NCBI GenBank assembly: GCA_963969395.1
Contig: OZ017795.1
Coordinates: 25,215,063 to 25,279,062, forward strand
DNA: 64,000 bases
Reading direction: 5' to 3'
From: Pseudoscleropodium purum
Taxonomy: Eukaryota; Streptophyta; Bryopsida; Hypnales; Brachytheciaceae
Position 1 is the first letter of the stretch. Every line of letters begins with the position of its first letter. The notes beneath the pieces are model-generated. The model searched no databases. It was not told the origin of the DNA and worked only from the letters and a program-made list of their open reading frames with translations. Positions 25,569-35,456 of this stretch are shown here, in pieces. Both the position numbers and the translations under genes were made by a program.

Positions 25569-26831
25569 ATGCCGAAAGATAAAACACCCAAAAAAAATAG
25601 TCGAAAGGGAAGACCCCAATTGTTCGATTGGGATGCTTAGGCCGATCCATTGTGCGTGGGTAAACTGGGATGGGAAAAAGAACCAACAAGAGTGTAGGAT
25701 TGCTCAATGTACAAGAAGTATGTGAAAATGACTCACATTCAAAAACTTTGGCGACGTGAACGTGTAGAATACCAAGCGTCACGTTGGGAAGGACAAATGT
25801 CTACGTGCCAAAGTGAGCACTTCAAACAACAATACACACAAGTGCATCGAGTTCTTGGCATTAAAAGCGCCAAACCAAATATAATGAATTATAATGTTAT
25901 GGCAATGGTTTGGGCAGAGATTGTACTCCACAAGGACGTGGATTGTCGTACCGCTACAGGTCGCAATGTGGAGAACTATACGTGCACGGATGCCGTTATA
26001 GATACACAGTGGAGGGGCGCAAGCGATTGCATGCCAGAGTGGTCCAATCGAGGTTATCGACAACAACCTTCAGTTGTTCTACGAGATGCTGAAGATGCGT
26101 GGACAGATGACGATGATGACGATGATATGCAAGCGCCTGTCACATTTGGAATTAGGCACGAGCGGGTAGAAGAATGAGAACGAATTGAATTCGAACAACA
26201 AATGCAAGAGGCAACACGCAGAAGCCTTCAAGATCGTGGACGGCAAGATAGGCATGGTGGGTCCTACGGACATGAACATGGAACGCGAGAATCTGAACAT
26301 AGAAGAGGTGATTCATACTCTGGTTACAATCTTCAAAATAGATATGAAGGTGGAAGAGGGAGCTATGGATCCATGCATTATGGTGGTTCAAGTGCAGTTG
26401 GTTCTCATTATGGCACTCCCCCTGAAATTGGCTCTCAAGGTGGAGCAGGTAGTTATGGCAACACGCACTATGGTAGGTCTAGTGAATCTGGTTCATATTA
26501 TACGACGCCCACTCAAGTGGGCTCCGAAGGTAGTGGAGGAAGTCATGTAATCCCGTAGTATAGTTGCTCTCTTCACGGAAGCGCCCAATACTATCCGGGA
26601 TCAACTAGAAGTGATTCATACGGGCATCATGGGGCCTCTTATTATGGGGCTTCAAATAAAAGAGGATCAGAGCCTACTACTCCGATTCCTCCTCCTACTT
26701 TTGAAGGTTCAAATTATGGACAAGGAGGTGCACCGAGTGGATATCACGGAAACTACGGAGGTGGTCTGTTCATTGGAGTACAAAGAAGAGGCAGCGGTCA
26801 ACAATTTGAGTCCGATTCAGATTCCAAATAA
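25569..26831 (+). pseudogene. transposon-borne gene with shared N-terminal domain and Gly/Ser/Tyr-rich tail, broken
   Basis: A 421-codon frame from ATG 25569 to TAA 26831 has no frameshift but four in-frame stops: TAG 25638, TAG 25695, TGA 26175 and TAG 26556. The N-terminal ~140 codons carry YVKMTHIQKLW, then HFKQQYTQVHRVLGIK and MVWAEIVLHKDVDC, aligning with the start of the minus-strand gene at 21944. A run of Asp follows (DDDDDDDM). The C-terminal half is low-complexity, rich in Gly, Ser, Tyr and His, with loose repeats such as GSYGSMHYGGSS and GSYGNTHYGRSS. No known domain was recognised. A DNA-binding N-terminus with a prion-like tail is a guess. Confidence 0.68.
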
Positions 26832-27427
26832 AAAAACATGCAAGTATATAGTGAGCATATATTTGCTCAATTTTTTCATTTTTACTCTCACGACAAGTAT
26901 AGAGCACTAGATTGATAGAAGTAGTACAAAATTTTAAATGAATAGAACAATTTTGAACAACAATTTTGTTCACTTTTTCAAAAAGTGTTGTGTAATAGTG
27001 TACACCAAGTATGTATGTAGGCAAGCATATTGTTGAAGACATCATTGTATTATTTTATAATAGCGTTGATGTAGAAGGCTATAAGCGACTTTGATAAAAA
27101 ATAAAAATATGAAGAAGAAATGTAACTTTGTAAGAGCCATATTATGTCTATTTTTGAATTTAGCATTCGAGATTAAATATAAACTAGTATGGTGTGTATT
27201 TTGAAATTATTGTTGTGTGTTTATTACATTTAGAAACTCGTAAATGGTATAAATGTATTTCTAATTAATTTATAAAAGATTGAATTATTTGAATATTTGA
27301 AATTTTTTAATTTTTCATTCAACGATTGCTAAAAACTAAAATGATTTCTTATTGGTATGAAGAAATGCCCAAATTAAACAATTAGTGGTTCTTCTTTAGA
27401 TTCTATTTTCAAATATGGAAAATAAAT
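26832..27427. other. AT-rich spacer between the two plus-strand transposon genes
   Basis: Low-GC sequence with no reading frame that resembles protein. It presumably contains the 3' end of the preceding gene. No terminator or repeat was identified. Confidence 0.5.
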
Positions 27428-27770
27428 CGGATCGGGCGGACGCTTGATTTGTCCACCTGTGGCCATCCGATCAGGCGGACGGGGCTCGAGGGTTTCGGGG
27501 AGGCAGATGGCCAATGTGTCCGCCGCCCATGGCTCGTCCGATCGGGCGGACGGCAGATTTGTCTGCCTGTGGCCATCCGATCGGGCAAACGCGGCTGTAG
27601 GGTTTCGGGGAGGCGGACGGCTGATGCGTCCGCCAGCCGCGGCCCGTCTGATCAAACGGTCGATTTGGGGCCATCCGCCGCTGCCCGTTGGATCGAGTGG
27701 ACGACCGATGTGTCCGCCACCCCCGTCCCGTCCGATCGGGCGGACGGGCCATCCGCATTGTCACTTTTGC
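27428..27770 (+). promoter_or_regulatory. GC-rich array upstream of the kinase-like gene
   Basis: Contains internally repeated units of about 125 bp beginning near 27430, 27540 and 27640. They share GGCCATCCGATC(A/G)GGC, GGGTTTCGGGGAGGC and CCGATCGGGCGGACG words. The block ends about 180 bp before the ATG at 27952. It is the third internal GC-rich block of this element. Long frames on both strands here arise from high GC and are not genes. Confidence 0.55.
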
Positions 27771-27951
27771 TTTGCCCCTTGTGAATGCAAGGTGGAGCGG
27801 AGAGCTTGGTAGTTCATCCTCCATTGGCTCCTTTCCGAGGCAAGGCAAGAGTGGTTTATTGGGGCCCCCTTGTTGCCAATTTTTTGGACACTTGCACGTG
27901 AATTCAATTTCAAATTAAAAAATTTGATCTATATCAATTTCATTTGTCACG

Positions 27952-29442
27952 ATGCTAAACGGGAAGAAAAATGTTGCGAAATTAAAACATGGAGAGGGAC
28001 CATCAAACTTGGAGGTAGCTCGCCAAAGTCCTTCGGAAGAATGTAAGAAATTCATGATCGAGCGCATCGTTCAATTTTATAAATCGGAAACATTGTCTTT
28101 AGACAATAAGTACATCAGATATCAAGAGGAGTGCGTGTCTAAATTCAAGGTAGACATGACACAGATGTTGTTGGATGCATTGAATGTGGCGAAGTGGCAT
28201 GACGAAATGCATAAAACGCACTTCACCAAATGTTTGGAGAACAAGGTTCATGACGCTTTGTGGAATTCCAAAGTCATCTTGGTTAAATATGGCAAGGAAT
28301 ATCGACTCAATGACGCCCAGTTTGAAGAAGTGATTCTGAAAGCGGACTTGTTTAGAGGGCGATGTGCTCCATTCGCCAAAAAGCACAATTGAGTTGGTTC
28401 AATTGGTTGGTGGAAAAGCAATAATGGAGTTGCTGAAGCAGAAAGGAACAAACGGCACCTCATAGCACTTCCAGATACAGCACGCGTGATTGCTGTTGAT
28501 GATAGAACGATGAGAGGTGGATATGCAACGATTTGAAAGGTTCGTATTGAAAGATGTCCAGGAATACTTCCTTATTGGGAGTTTGCGGCAAATAAATCCA
28601 TTCACCACCAAACTCGACCCGATCTTGCAAAGTTAGAACATCAAAACGAATCAATGGTTGTTCGAATTCCACACGCGGGTGTGATACGATTTGCTGCAGT
28701 GTACGGAATGACATGTCAAGGTTATGCGTATTGGTGGAATGGTGGAACTCTTTGACAAATGTTGAATATGGATAAGGACTATCCAGACAACATTTAAATC
28801 CGTTTGATGTATATAAATCCAACCGAAGAGGAGGTTGTAAAAGCTCACCGTTTAGGGCGATATCGGAAGAAGTGTACGGAGTTGACATGGGCGTTTATGC
28901 ATATAATGTATGCAGTGCATCTTGTTGGACTTTTGCACAATAATCTTTTTCCGGACAACATCTTGTTGCATTTTCCAGAGGATGAGTCACGTGTGTACAT
29001 TGGAGTTTGCAATTGGGGCATGACCACCTTAGCTTCTCAGCCAATGAAGTCTTTGTACACATTCTCATCAGTAGATGAGATGAAACAAACTTTGTAGAGG
29101 AAATGGTGGGTGGATCCACGTATTGCATATTTGCATAAAGCAGGTACAGATGTGGAAGTCATTCCGATGTATTCACGTAAGTCGGAAGAGTATGCCATTC
29201 GAAAAATTGCTCGGCGGATGAATGGAAACAACATGTCAAAGGCATATTTCAATTTGCTACGAAAAACACCTAGTGCGACACAATTTGCCTTTCATGACTT
29301 TGCAAAAGTGTTTTATGCTTACTTGAAGCGCATTTCTTCGAAGACTAACGATGAAAATACTAGTTTGGCCCATGTGATTACGCGATTTTCTAATACATAT
29401 CGTTGGCCGATGCTAGATGAACATTTCCGCCATTTATATTAG
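27952..29442 (+). pseudogene. transposon-borne protein-kinase-like gene, broken
   Basis: A 497-codon frame from ATG 27952 to TAG 29442 has no frameshift and five in-frame stops: TGA 28390, TGA 28534, TGA 28753, TAA 28795, TAG 29095. The C-terminal two thirds resemble a divergent protein kinase. There is a glycine-loop-like GGYATI-KVRIERC across the 28534 stop, a lysine-region candidate EFAANKS, a catalytic-loop-like HNNLFPDNILLHF, and VYIGVCNWGM in place of DFG. The Asp positions of the catalytic loop and DFG are Asn here, each one G-to-A from Asp. The N-terminal ~145 codons are uncharacterised and helical. The family function is unknown; the kinase call rests on motif order only. Confidence 0.65.
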
Positions 29443-29859
29443 ATTGGTAGTACAAAAGTAGTAGTTGAATAGGTTATATAGGCATTAAAAATTAGTTTAG
29501 AAATATAGAGTTGGAATGAAAAAAATTATATGTGCAATTAGTCAAATGTGCACAATGTATGGTATTTTATATTAAATTGAATACATTTTGCCCATATTGA
29601 TTATGTTTGTATTTGTGTTGATCTTGATTTTTTAAATAGTATATATATATATTTGAAGTCACAAACTTTTTTAGTTTGCCTTCTGAAAATGAATTGAAAT
29701 TTTTTCATAGTTTCAAGACTATCATGGACTCATGGTCAAACTTTATAATCTTTCAACTTATAAGAGACATTGTTTTAATAACAAATTGCGAACCATTGCA
29801 CTTCATTTAACATTTAATTGTTTAAAGATTAAGGGAGTGACCATGGGGCAGTTTGGGTA

Positions 29860-30057
29860 GGGCGGTCTGGGGAAATAGGGCCGTCAAAGCGGATGGGGTG
29901 GACGGGCGGGGCGGATGGTCGGGGCGGATGGGGTGACAGGCGGACGGGGCGGTCCCGGCGGACGCTGCGTCCGCCGGGACCGCGAATGTCAACGGACGCT
30001 GCGGACACAGCGTCCGCGTCCAGACGTCCCAGACGTCCGGACGTCGTGTCAACCCTG
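29860..30057. repeat. right terminal GC-rich array of the hAT-like element
   Basis: Dense GTCCG/CGGAC words ending in GTGTCAACCCTG, the inverted terminal repeat. Apart from the outermost ten bases it differs from the left array, and it corresponds to the left half of the small derivative at 23642. The 8-bp duplication GATGTAGA follows at 30058. Confidence 0.75.
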
Positions 30058-30544
30058 GATGTAGAATACCTCACATTAATTCTTTTGATACATCCTTGTA
30101 ATCCTAAACTTTACCGTGCGACTATTTTACAACTACTTTGCAACTAGAATAATGTATATCTTTGTTCACGTGAAATCTGGCACAAATACACAGGGCTACA
30201 GTCACAAGATAGTTAAATAGGACACATAGTTGCATTGCAATCAATTGTGGTGAATACATTTATCTTTTAGTCCAAGAACATTCAAATGAGGGGACATTTT
30301 TTTTTAACTATTAGTTAAATTTTGACCATTGATAACTTTTTAATATAATATTCAAGTGCTATTTTTAGATTTTATAAGTTAACTTTAACAATTATCATTT
30401 TGTTCAGAATTTATCAACACTCAATCATGGTTGTTAGAATTTTTTGCTATGATTCAAGCAATCCTACGTTGAACTTGATTGATTTTGCATCCATCCATTA
30501 AGTTACATTGCGTTTCAATTTTATTTGTTTTGCTTTGTTTGTTT

Positions 30545-31410
30545 GTTACAATAGAGATCTCCTAGACCATGTATCCTATGGTTGTGTTTTTGGTATCATT
30601 AGAAAGCTCTCTACAAGGAGGAGTGAACATACTTTGTTTTATGGTATTTTGATCTATAGTGTGAAAGTTATAGATTTTGAGTTATTTTAGGATCTTAAAT
30701 TATGCTGAATTATATATCTTTTGGATTATACATTATTTGATCACATTTTTGATACCATAATAAAATTCTCCATAAGGAGGGATGCACAAATTTTGATTCA
30801 CAGCGTTTGAACCTATGGTGTGAAAGTTATAGATTTTTGAGTTATTTTTGGATCTTAAATAATGCTAAATTATGTATTTTTTAGACCATGCATCACTAGG
30901 TTGGGTTCTTGGTGCCATTAGAAATCTCTCTATGAAGAAAGGTGCACAAACTTTGTTTCATGGTCTTTGAACTTATAGTATGAAAGTTGTGGATTTTTGA
31001 ATTATTTTTGGATCTTTAATAATTATGCTAGATTATGTATCTTTTGGACCATATGTCACTTGGTTGCATTCTTGATACTATTAGAGAACTTTCTACAAAG
31101 AGGGATGCACAGACTTTGATACATGGCATTTGGACCTATAGTATAAAAGTTATTGAAGTTTGAAGTTTTATGATTTGAAAAATTAGAACATTGTTTTTAC
31201 TTTTATTTAAAATGTGGTAACATTTGGCACATGGCACACTCGTCAAGCTTGAAATGAATCTGTTTCTTGTTTTTTGTTGTTATGGTAAAATCTTTGGATG
31301 TGTGTGTCCATCAATTGTATTCTTCATATTGTTGGAAAGCTCTATGTGAGGAGGGGTGCATAGTCTTTGTTTAATGATGATCGGACCTATAGTGTGAAAG
31401 ATATTGAATT
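30545..31410. repeat. ~160-bp tandem repeat, four copies plus a diverged one
   Basis: The landmark GACCAT(G/A)... recurs at about 30565, 30723, 30884 and 31047, spacings of 158-163 bp. Each unit then shows a GGT...ATTAGAAA-CTCTCTA-AGGAG segment, CTTTG-TT-ATGG, and TATAGTGTGAAAGTTATAGATTTTTGAG. A fifth, more diverged copy ends near 31410. AT-rich and non-coding. Confidence 0.75.
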
Positions 31411-31487
31411 TCTAAATTTTTCTAAATTTTAAATTTTAAAAATTATTTTTACTTTTATTTTGGTTGTTGCAATGATATAGGGCATAA

Positions 31488-32568
31488 GAACATTCCCACT
31501 AAGGGGGATTCCCTATCCCTATTTCAATGAATTCCATTCGAATAGGGAAAAAAACTTTGCCATCAAGGTCACTAGAAGAAAATGAGGGGTTTTACAACTA
31601 CAATGTGCAAACTCGTTTTGTAGTTGCATAGGACGTTTGCAACTAGGTGACAATGTAGAGCCCGTAGTTGTAGTGGACAAGTTGCATTAGTTGCAAGGTT
31701 TTTTGTCATCCGACATCATATAAAGAATTTCATTCTTGAGTGTAACTTGTAAATTTGTAGATTTTAAAATATTAATCTCAATGATTTGTAGATTTCAAAA
31801 TTTCATATTTACTTTCTTTCTAGATTTTAGAACTTCAGATCTACTTTCTTTCTAGATTTCAAATCTACCTTCTTTCTAGATTTCAAAAATTCACTTTCAT
31901 AGATTTAAAATTTTCTTTAATTTTAGTTCCTTTTCTATTTCTATCAAATTATAAATAGCTTAAAATTTTGTCAAAATAATAGATTGAATATGACTATTAT
32001 GACTTATGAGTCTTATATATTCAATCTAATGGTACTTTTCATAATTGATATGGGACAATTGATATAAGACAAATGAGAATGAACTTTGAAAACAAGTAAA
32101 AAACAATTAGAAAACAACTCATGTACAACTAAGAAACAACTAGTCATTTTAGAGTTGCATGATAGTTGCATAGGACATTAGTTGTTTCCTAGTTGTTTTT
32201 TGCAACTATAGAATGACTACTTTGCAACTAAACAATGTTTGAATGTTGTAAAACAACAACAATTACATTAAATTTGATGCAAATAGAGAGGAAACTAGTT
32301 GCATGATAGTTGCATAGTAGTTGGTTGTGCTAGGCATATTTTTCTTCTAGTGGATTCTCTATATATCCTTAAATATTTAGGGAGTTCAATGCCCAATTCC
32401 CTATACAAGGGGGAGATTTAGGGAATTCAAAATCATCTTTTTCTATATATTTAGGATAGAACAATACTAGTGGCCTAGTGGGGAAGAGCATTTCTTATCC
32501 CTATATTTGGTCTTTCTTCATCCACATGGAGATAGGATAGGAATAGGGAAGAACTTGTGGGGATGCTC
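31488..32568. mobile_element. Harbinger-like element interrupted by a CACTA element
   Basis: Inverted ends GAACATTCCCACTAAGG (31488) and, reversed from 32568, GAGCATCCCCACAAG, followed on both sides by related TTCCCTAT-type sequence. The GAGCATC start resembles plant Tourist/PIF-Harbinger termini. Without the nested CACTA element it is about 300 bp. The expected 3-bp TAA/TTA duplication was not clearly seen, so the class is tentative. Confidence 0.55.
31570..32352. mobile_element. short CACTA element, nearly intact ends
   Basis: 783 bp from CACTAGAAGAAAATGAGGGG to TTTTTCTTCTAGTG, with perfect inverted terminal CACTAGAAGAAAA. Flanking triplets are GGT and GAT, one mismatch. Subterminal regions are packed with GTTGCA/TGCAAC motifs. 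It aligns with the 17007 element along most of its length and encodes nothing. It sits within the Harbinger-like element at 31488-32568. Confidence 0.8.
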
Positions 32569-33723
32569 ATTTAGTCGGGCTTGAAATTAGACCCTAAATC
32601 AAATATCGACTAAGACTTTATAGGTATTTGGGTTCCATCAAGGATTTCTCCATGTGGCACCGACTGACATTGTGCACCCAGCGATCACAAAACTGGCTAA
32701 ATTTTGCTCATTTTCTACTTAATTTTTTCATGCTCTTAGTATAAATTCAGAAAAAAAAATCTTCCAAAAATGAACATTTGGCTAATTACTCTGAACCCAT
32801 TCTGTAATCACTGGTGCTCACCATCGTCAAGGATGGGTGTGTGTGTTCAATTACAGTGTTAAGTTTACTGGCGAAATTTTAACATTAGCAGTTTGCCAAC
32901 TTGGAGTGCGCTTGCTACGGCATGCTTATTTTTCGTTTTATTGTGGAGCAATAGCTGGTCTTTGCTGAAAATACTTGAGCACAGTGAATTTGACGTCCTC
33001 GCAATACACTGATTTATATACTTTTCTTCTTTGTCACGTTTTTGCTAGCAATTAACCATTAGGTTAGGGTTTAGGTTTTTAAGGGTTTAGGGCAACACCA
33101 ATTTTCTTGTGGAGTTCGAATAGGAAGAACGTTCAGCTGTTTTTCAGGAAACGCATTCATTAGCTACCTTGCACTAAATCGCAGACGCAGTGGAGACGTA
33201 TATGCACTTCTTTTACCAATCTACAATTGTCGTTTAACTTTTAATTAGAGTTGACGTACTTATGGAGGAATCTTTTCTGTTGACTGGAAGTTATCTTTGA
33301 TGCTACATTGCTGGATTCCTCCATGGCTCCATTTAACTAGCAGCTGAGTCTTGTTGATAGTTGGTTTTGAAAATTTGAATTTGTTTGTCTCCAGCATCTT
33401 CAAATACATGGCTCAGAGTACCTGTTTCCTGTCATTGATATGAAGCATCTTCTACCTGTTTGGGTCTGGTACAATAATTCCCTCTCATCTGGATATATCT
33501 AGCTTGCAGGATGAGCAGGAGTGGGCATTGTTTGAGAACGTGCTTCTTTGGATGAAACTATTGAAAATGTGTATTTGCAAAGCATAACCCTAGGGGGCCC
33601 TCCTAGTTTGCAGAATACGATGTGAGGTATGGGATGCATATGGAGCGGGAGTTTTAGTTAGGTACCAACCAGGGGCATTTTTGGTGTCCATTTTAAGAAG
33701 CTTTCAGTGTCGTCACGGATTCA
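32569..33723. other. intergenic region upstream of the kinase pseudogene
   Basis: No reading frame resembling protein. A telomere-like stretch (TTAGGGTTTAGG and AAGGGTTTAGGG) lies at about 33063-33095, a motif common in plant promoters. It may be the former promoter and leader of the pseudogene that follows. Confidence 0.4.
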
Positions 33724-34905
33724 ATGGAGCCCAAGGAAAGATATTTGTCGACCGAGGACGATTTCCCGGAGCATCTAAGAATTTCAGCATCCGACTTACA
33801 TGTATGGCGCCTCATTGGAAGAGGAAGCTTGAGTGAAGTCTCTAGAGATTCCTGACTCGGTTGCGAGGTTGCAGTGAAGCAAGTTCATATATGCAACTCG
33901 CTGAAATGCAACCTTGTGAGCAATTCTGTGACGGAAGATCATGGTTTTCGATGGACCTCCCATACGGAAGGTGATGACGAGACATGTTGCGTGGAAATGG
34001 CAACTATATTTGAATCCTTGCCGAAGTATCTGTCAGTAATCCACGCCGATGTGGAGTGAAGGCGACTCATTGGAACAGAGGGATACAACGAAGTATACCA
34101 AATGAATTTGGTCGGGTGCACGTTTGCGGTGAAAAGGTTCAAGGCGTCGTCTGGGGGTTTAAAAGTATGATTGAACTTTCTTGTAAAGCTCCAGCATCCC
34201 CACATTGCACGACTGATGGGCTTTCTCTGGACGACAAAGGGGGTGGATCATGATGGAGCGCATGGATATGGTTCTACGAAAACTGATCGATTCTCGCACA
34301 AGAAAGAAGAAGAGATCTGCATGGACACATCAGCTCCTTTCGGTGATGGTGAAGTTCGGCAACTCTGCTACCAAATAGCTCTGGGAATGAATTTTCTGCA
34401 CTCAAAACAGACTGTTCACAGAGACATCAAAGCAGCGAATGTGTTGGTGCATGATCGTGAAGGATAATTTGATGTCAAAATTGCCGATTTTGGTGTGTCT
34501 CGTCGCATTGGGAACCCCAATGTCGCTGGATGTGCAGGGACAGATCTGTGGTGAGCACCTGAGATTCTATAAGGGATGAGGACACAGACGAGAAGCTCAA
34601 AAAATCGGATGTTTCTGCTGCCAATTTTCCCTTTGAAGAGGACGTGGTTGATGCCCTCAATAGACCTTTTCGAGGCCATGTGCGTAGCGGGGATTTCTTC
34701 TAGGGTGCATGCCGACGCTCCCTGCTGAACTGAATCGGGACTTATTGCAGCTCATCTCCGACTGTTGGTACGCTGACCCTGTAGAGAGGCCTGACTTCGC
34801 CGCAATATGCGAGCTACTTGGAAGCAACCCCCTTTGCAATCTGGTTGTACCGCAGCATAGAGGTGTTTCATTGTTTGAGTTTTCGTGGGAAGCTTTCCTC
34901 TACCT
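33724..34905 (+). pseudogene. serine/threonine protein kinase pseudogene with duplicated N-lobe start
   Basis: Starts with ATG at 33724. A first nucleotide-binding region reads LHVWRLIGRGSLSEV, then a stop, then EVAVKQVHI. A second, about 300 bp on, reads RRLIGTEGYNEVYQMN and TFAVKRFKA. Further along are HPHIARLMGF, FLHSKQTVHRDIKAANVLVH, VKIADFGVSRR, GTDLW-stop-APEI and ADPVERPDFAAICELLG. Stops and frame changes separate these blocks, so no intact product is possible. HRD and DFG are still present, which suggests loss was fairly recent. No receptor region was seen. Confidence 0.7.
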
Positions 34906-35128
34906 CGTGCGATGGTTGTAATCCACCGAAGTTTCGAGGAAATGCGGTTTGGGGTGAGATTTTAGAGGCATATAACTTCGACAATATTGAGTTGGAGTTT
35001 ATTAATGAGGTATGTGGGTGGTATGGAGCCTATTTGAAATCTTGAATTGTGAGTGAATTCGAATGCTGTGTTTTGGTGTCCAATTAATGAATTTCCCTCG
35101 TCCCTACCTAGACGCAAATAATTACAAC

Positions 35129-35281
35129 GTTAGAATGCATTGAAAACGATGGTGTGTCAAATTGACGTGAAGTTGACATCAATGCAATCATTCTAACCTT
35201 ACATGACGTGTAGTTTTTTCAATAAAATGGCGTTATCCTCAATGTAACGTTGACCATCCATCAATTTGACGTCATTCTAAC
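35129..35281. mobile_element. 153-bp MITE-like inverted repeat
   Basis: Starts with GTTAGAATG and ends with CATTCTAAC, with inner complementary stretches (GTCAAATTGACG / CATCAATTTGACG). A further internal CATTCTAAC occurs near 35188. Non-coding. No target duplication was identified. Confidence 0.5.
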
Positions 35282-35456
35282 TTCAAAATTTCTTGCCTCT
35301 ACCTTTAAAATGCTTGCATACATTTTGCTATTGCTGACTAGGTTTCATTTCAGACAATCATATGGCTCTTATCATAGTGTCAGGCCCGCTGTACCTTTCA
35401 CTTCGCGATGCTCATCTTCTTTCAAGTACATCAACAGCCCCCCAGTTAACTGCCAC

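Larger units (their letters stand above)
18091..30057. mobile_element. 12-kb hAT-like DNA element carrying three broken genes
   Basis: The ends are CAGGGTTGAC at 18091 and its inverted copy GTCAACCCTG ending at 30057. They are flanked by a perfect 8-bp direct repeat GATGTAGA (18083-18090 and 30058-30065). CAGGG termini with an 8-bp duplication are the hAT superfamily signature. The terminal 150-200 bp at each end are GC-rich arrays of GTCCG/CGGAC motifs. Inside are a minus-strand gene (18538-21944) and two plus-strand genes (25569-26831, 27952-29442), each with a GC-rich array upstream. No hAT transposase (DDE/RNase-H plus dimerisation region) was recognised, so it was either moved in trans or its transposase is one of the unrecognised parts. 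A 307-bp derivative of the same family sits within it. Confidence 0.85.
17007..30272. mobile_element. CACTA-type element split by a nested hAT-like element
   Basis: The left end is CACTAGAAGAAAATGACGGG at 17007, a CACTA-superfamily terminus. Subterminal DNA is packed with GTTGCAA/TTGCAACT motifs. The right end is a decayed TTATCTTTTAGTC ending at 30272, aligning with TTTTTCTTCTAGTG of the related copy at 31570-32352. The 3-bp flanks match: CAA at 17004-17006 and CAA at 30273-30275. Removing the nested hAT-like element and its duplicated 8 bp leaves about 1.28 kb with no transposase, so it was non-autonomous. Internal sequence also aligns with the 31570 copy. The right end is degenerate, hence moderate confidence. 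Confidence 0.68.

Noticed and set aside
27444..27848. Overlapping frames of 110-125 codons on both strands
   Set aside because: They arise from the GC-rich repeat array, which lacks stop codons by composition.
18538..29442. Stop codons repaired by RNA editing or read through
   Set aside because: Nuclear transcripts of land plants are not known for this, and decay of a silenced transposon explains the pattern more simply.
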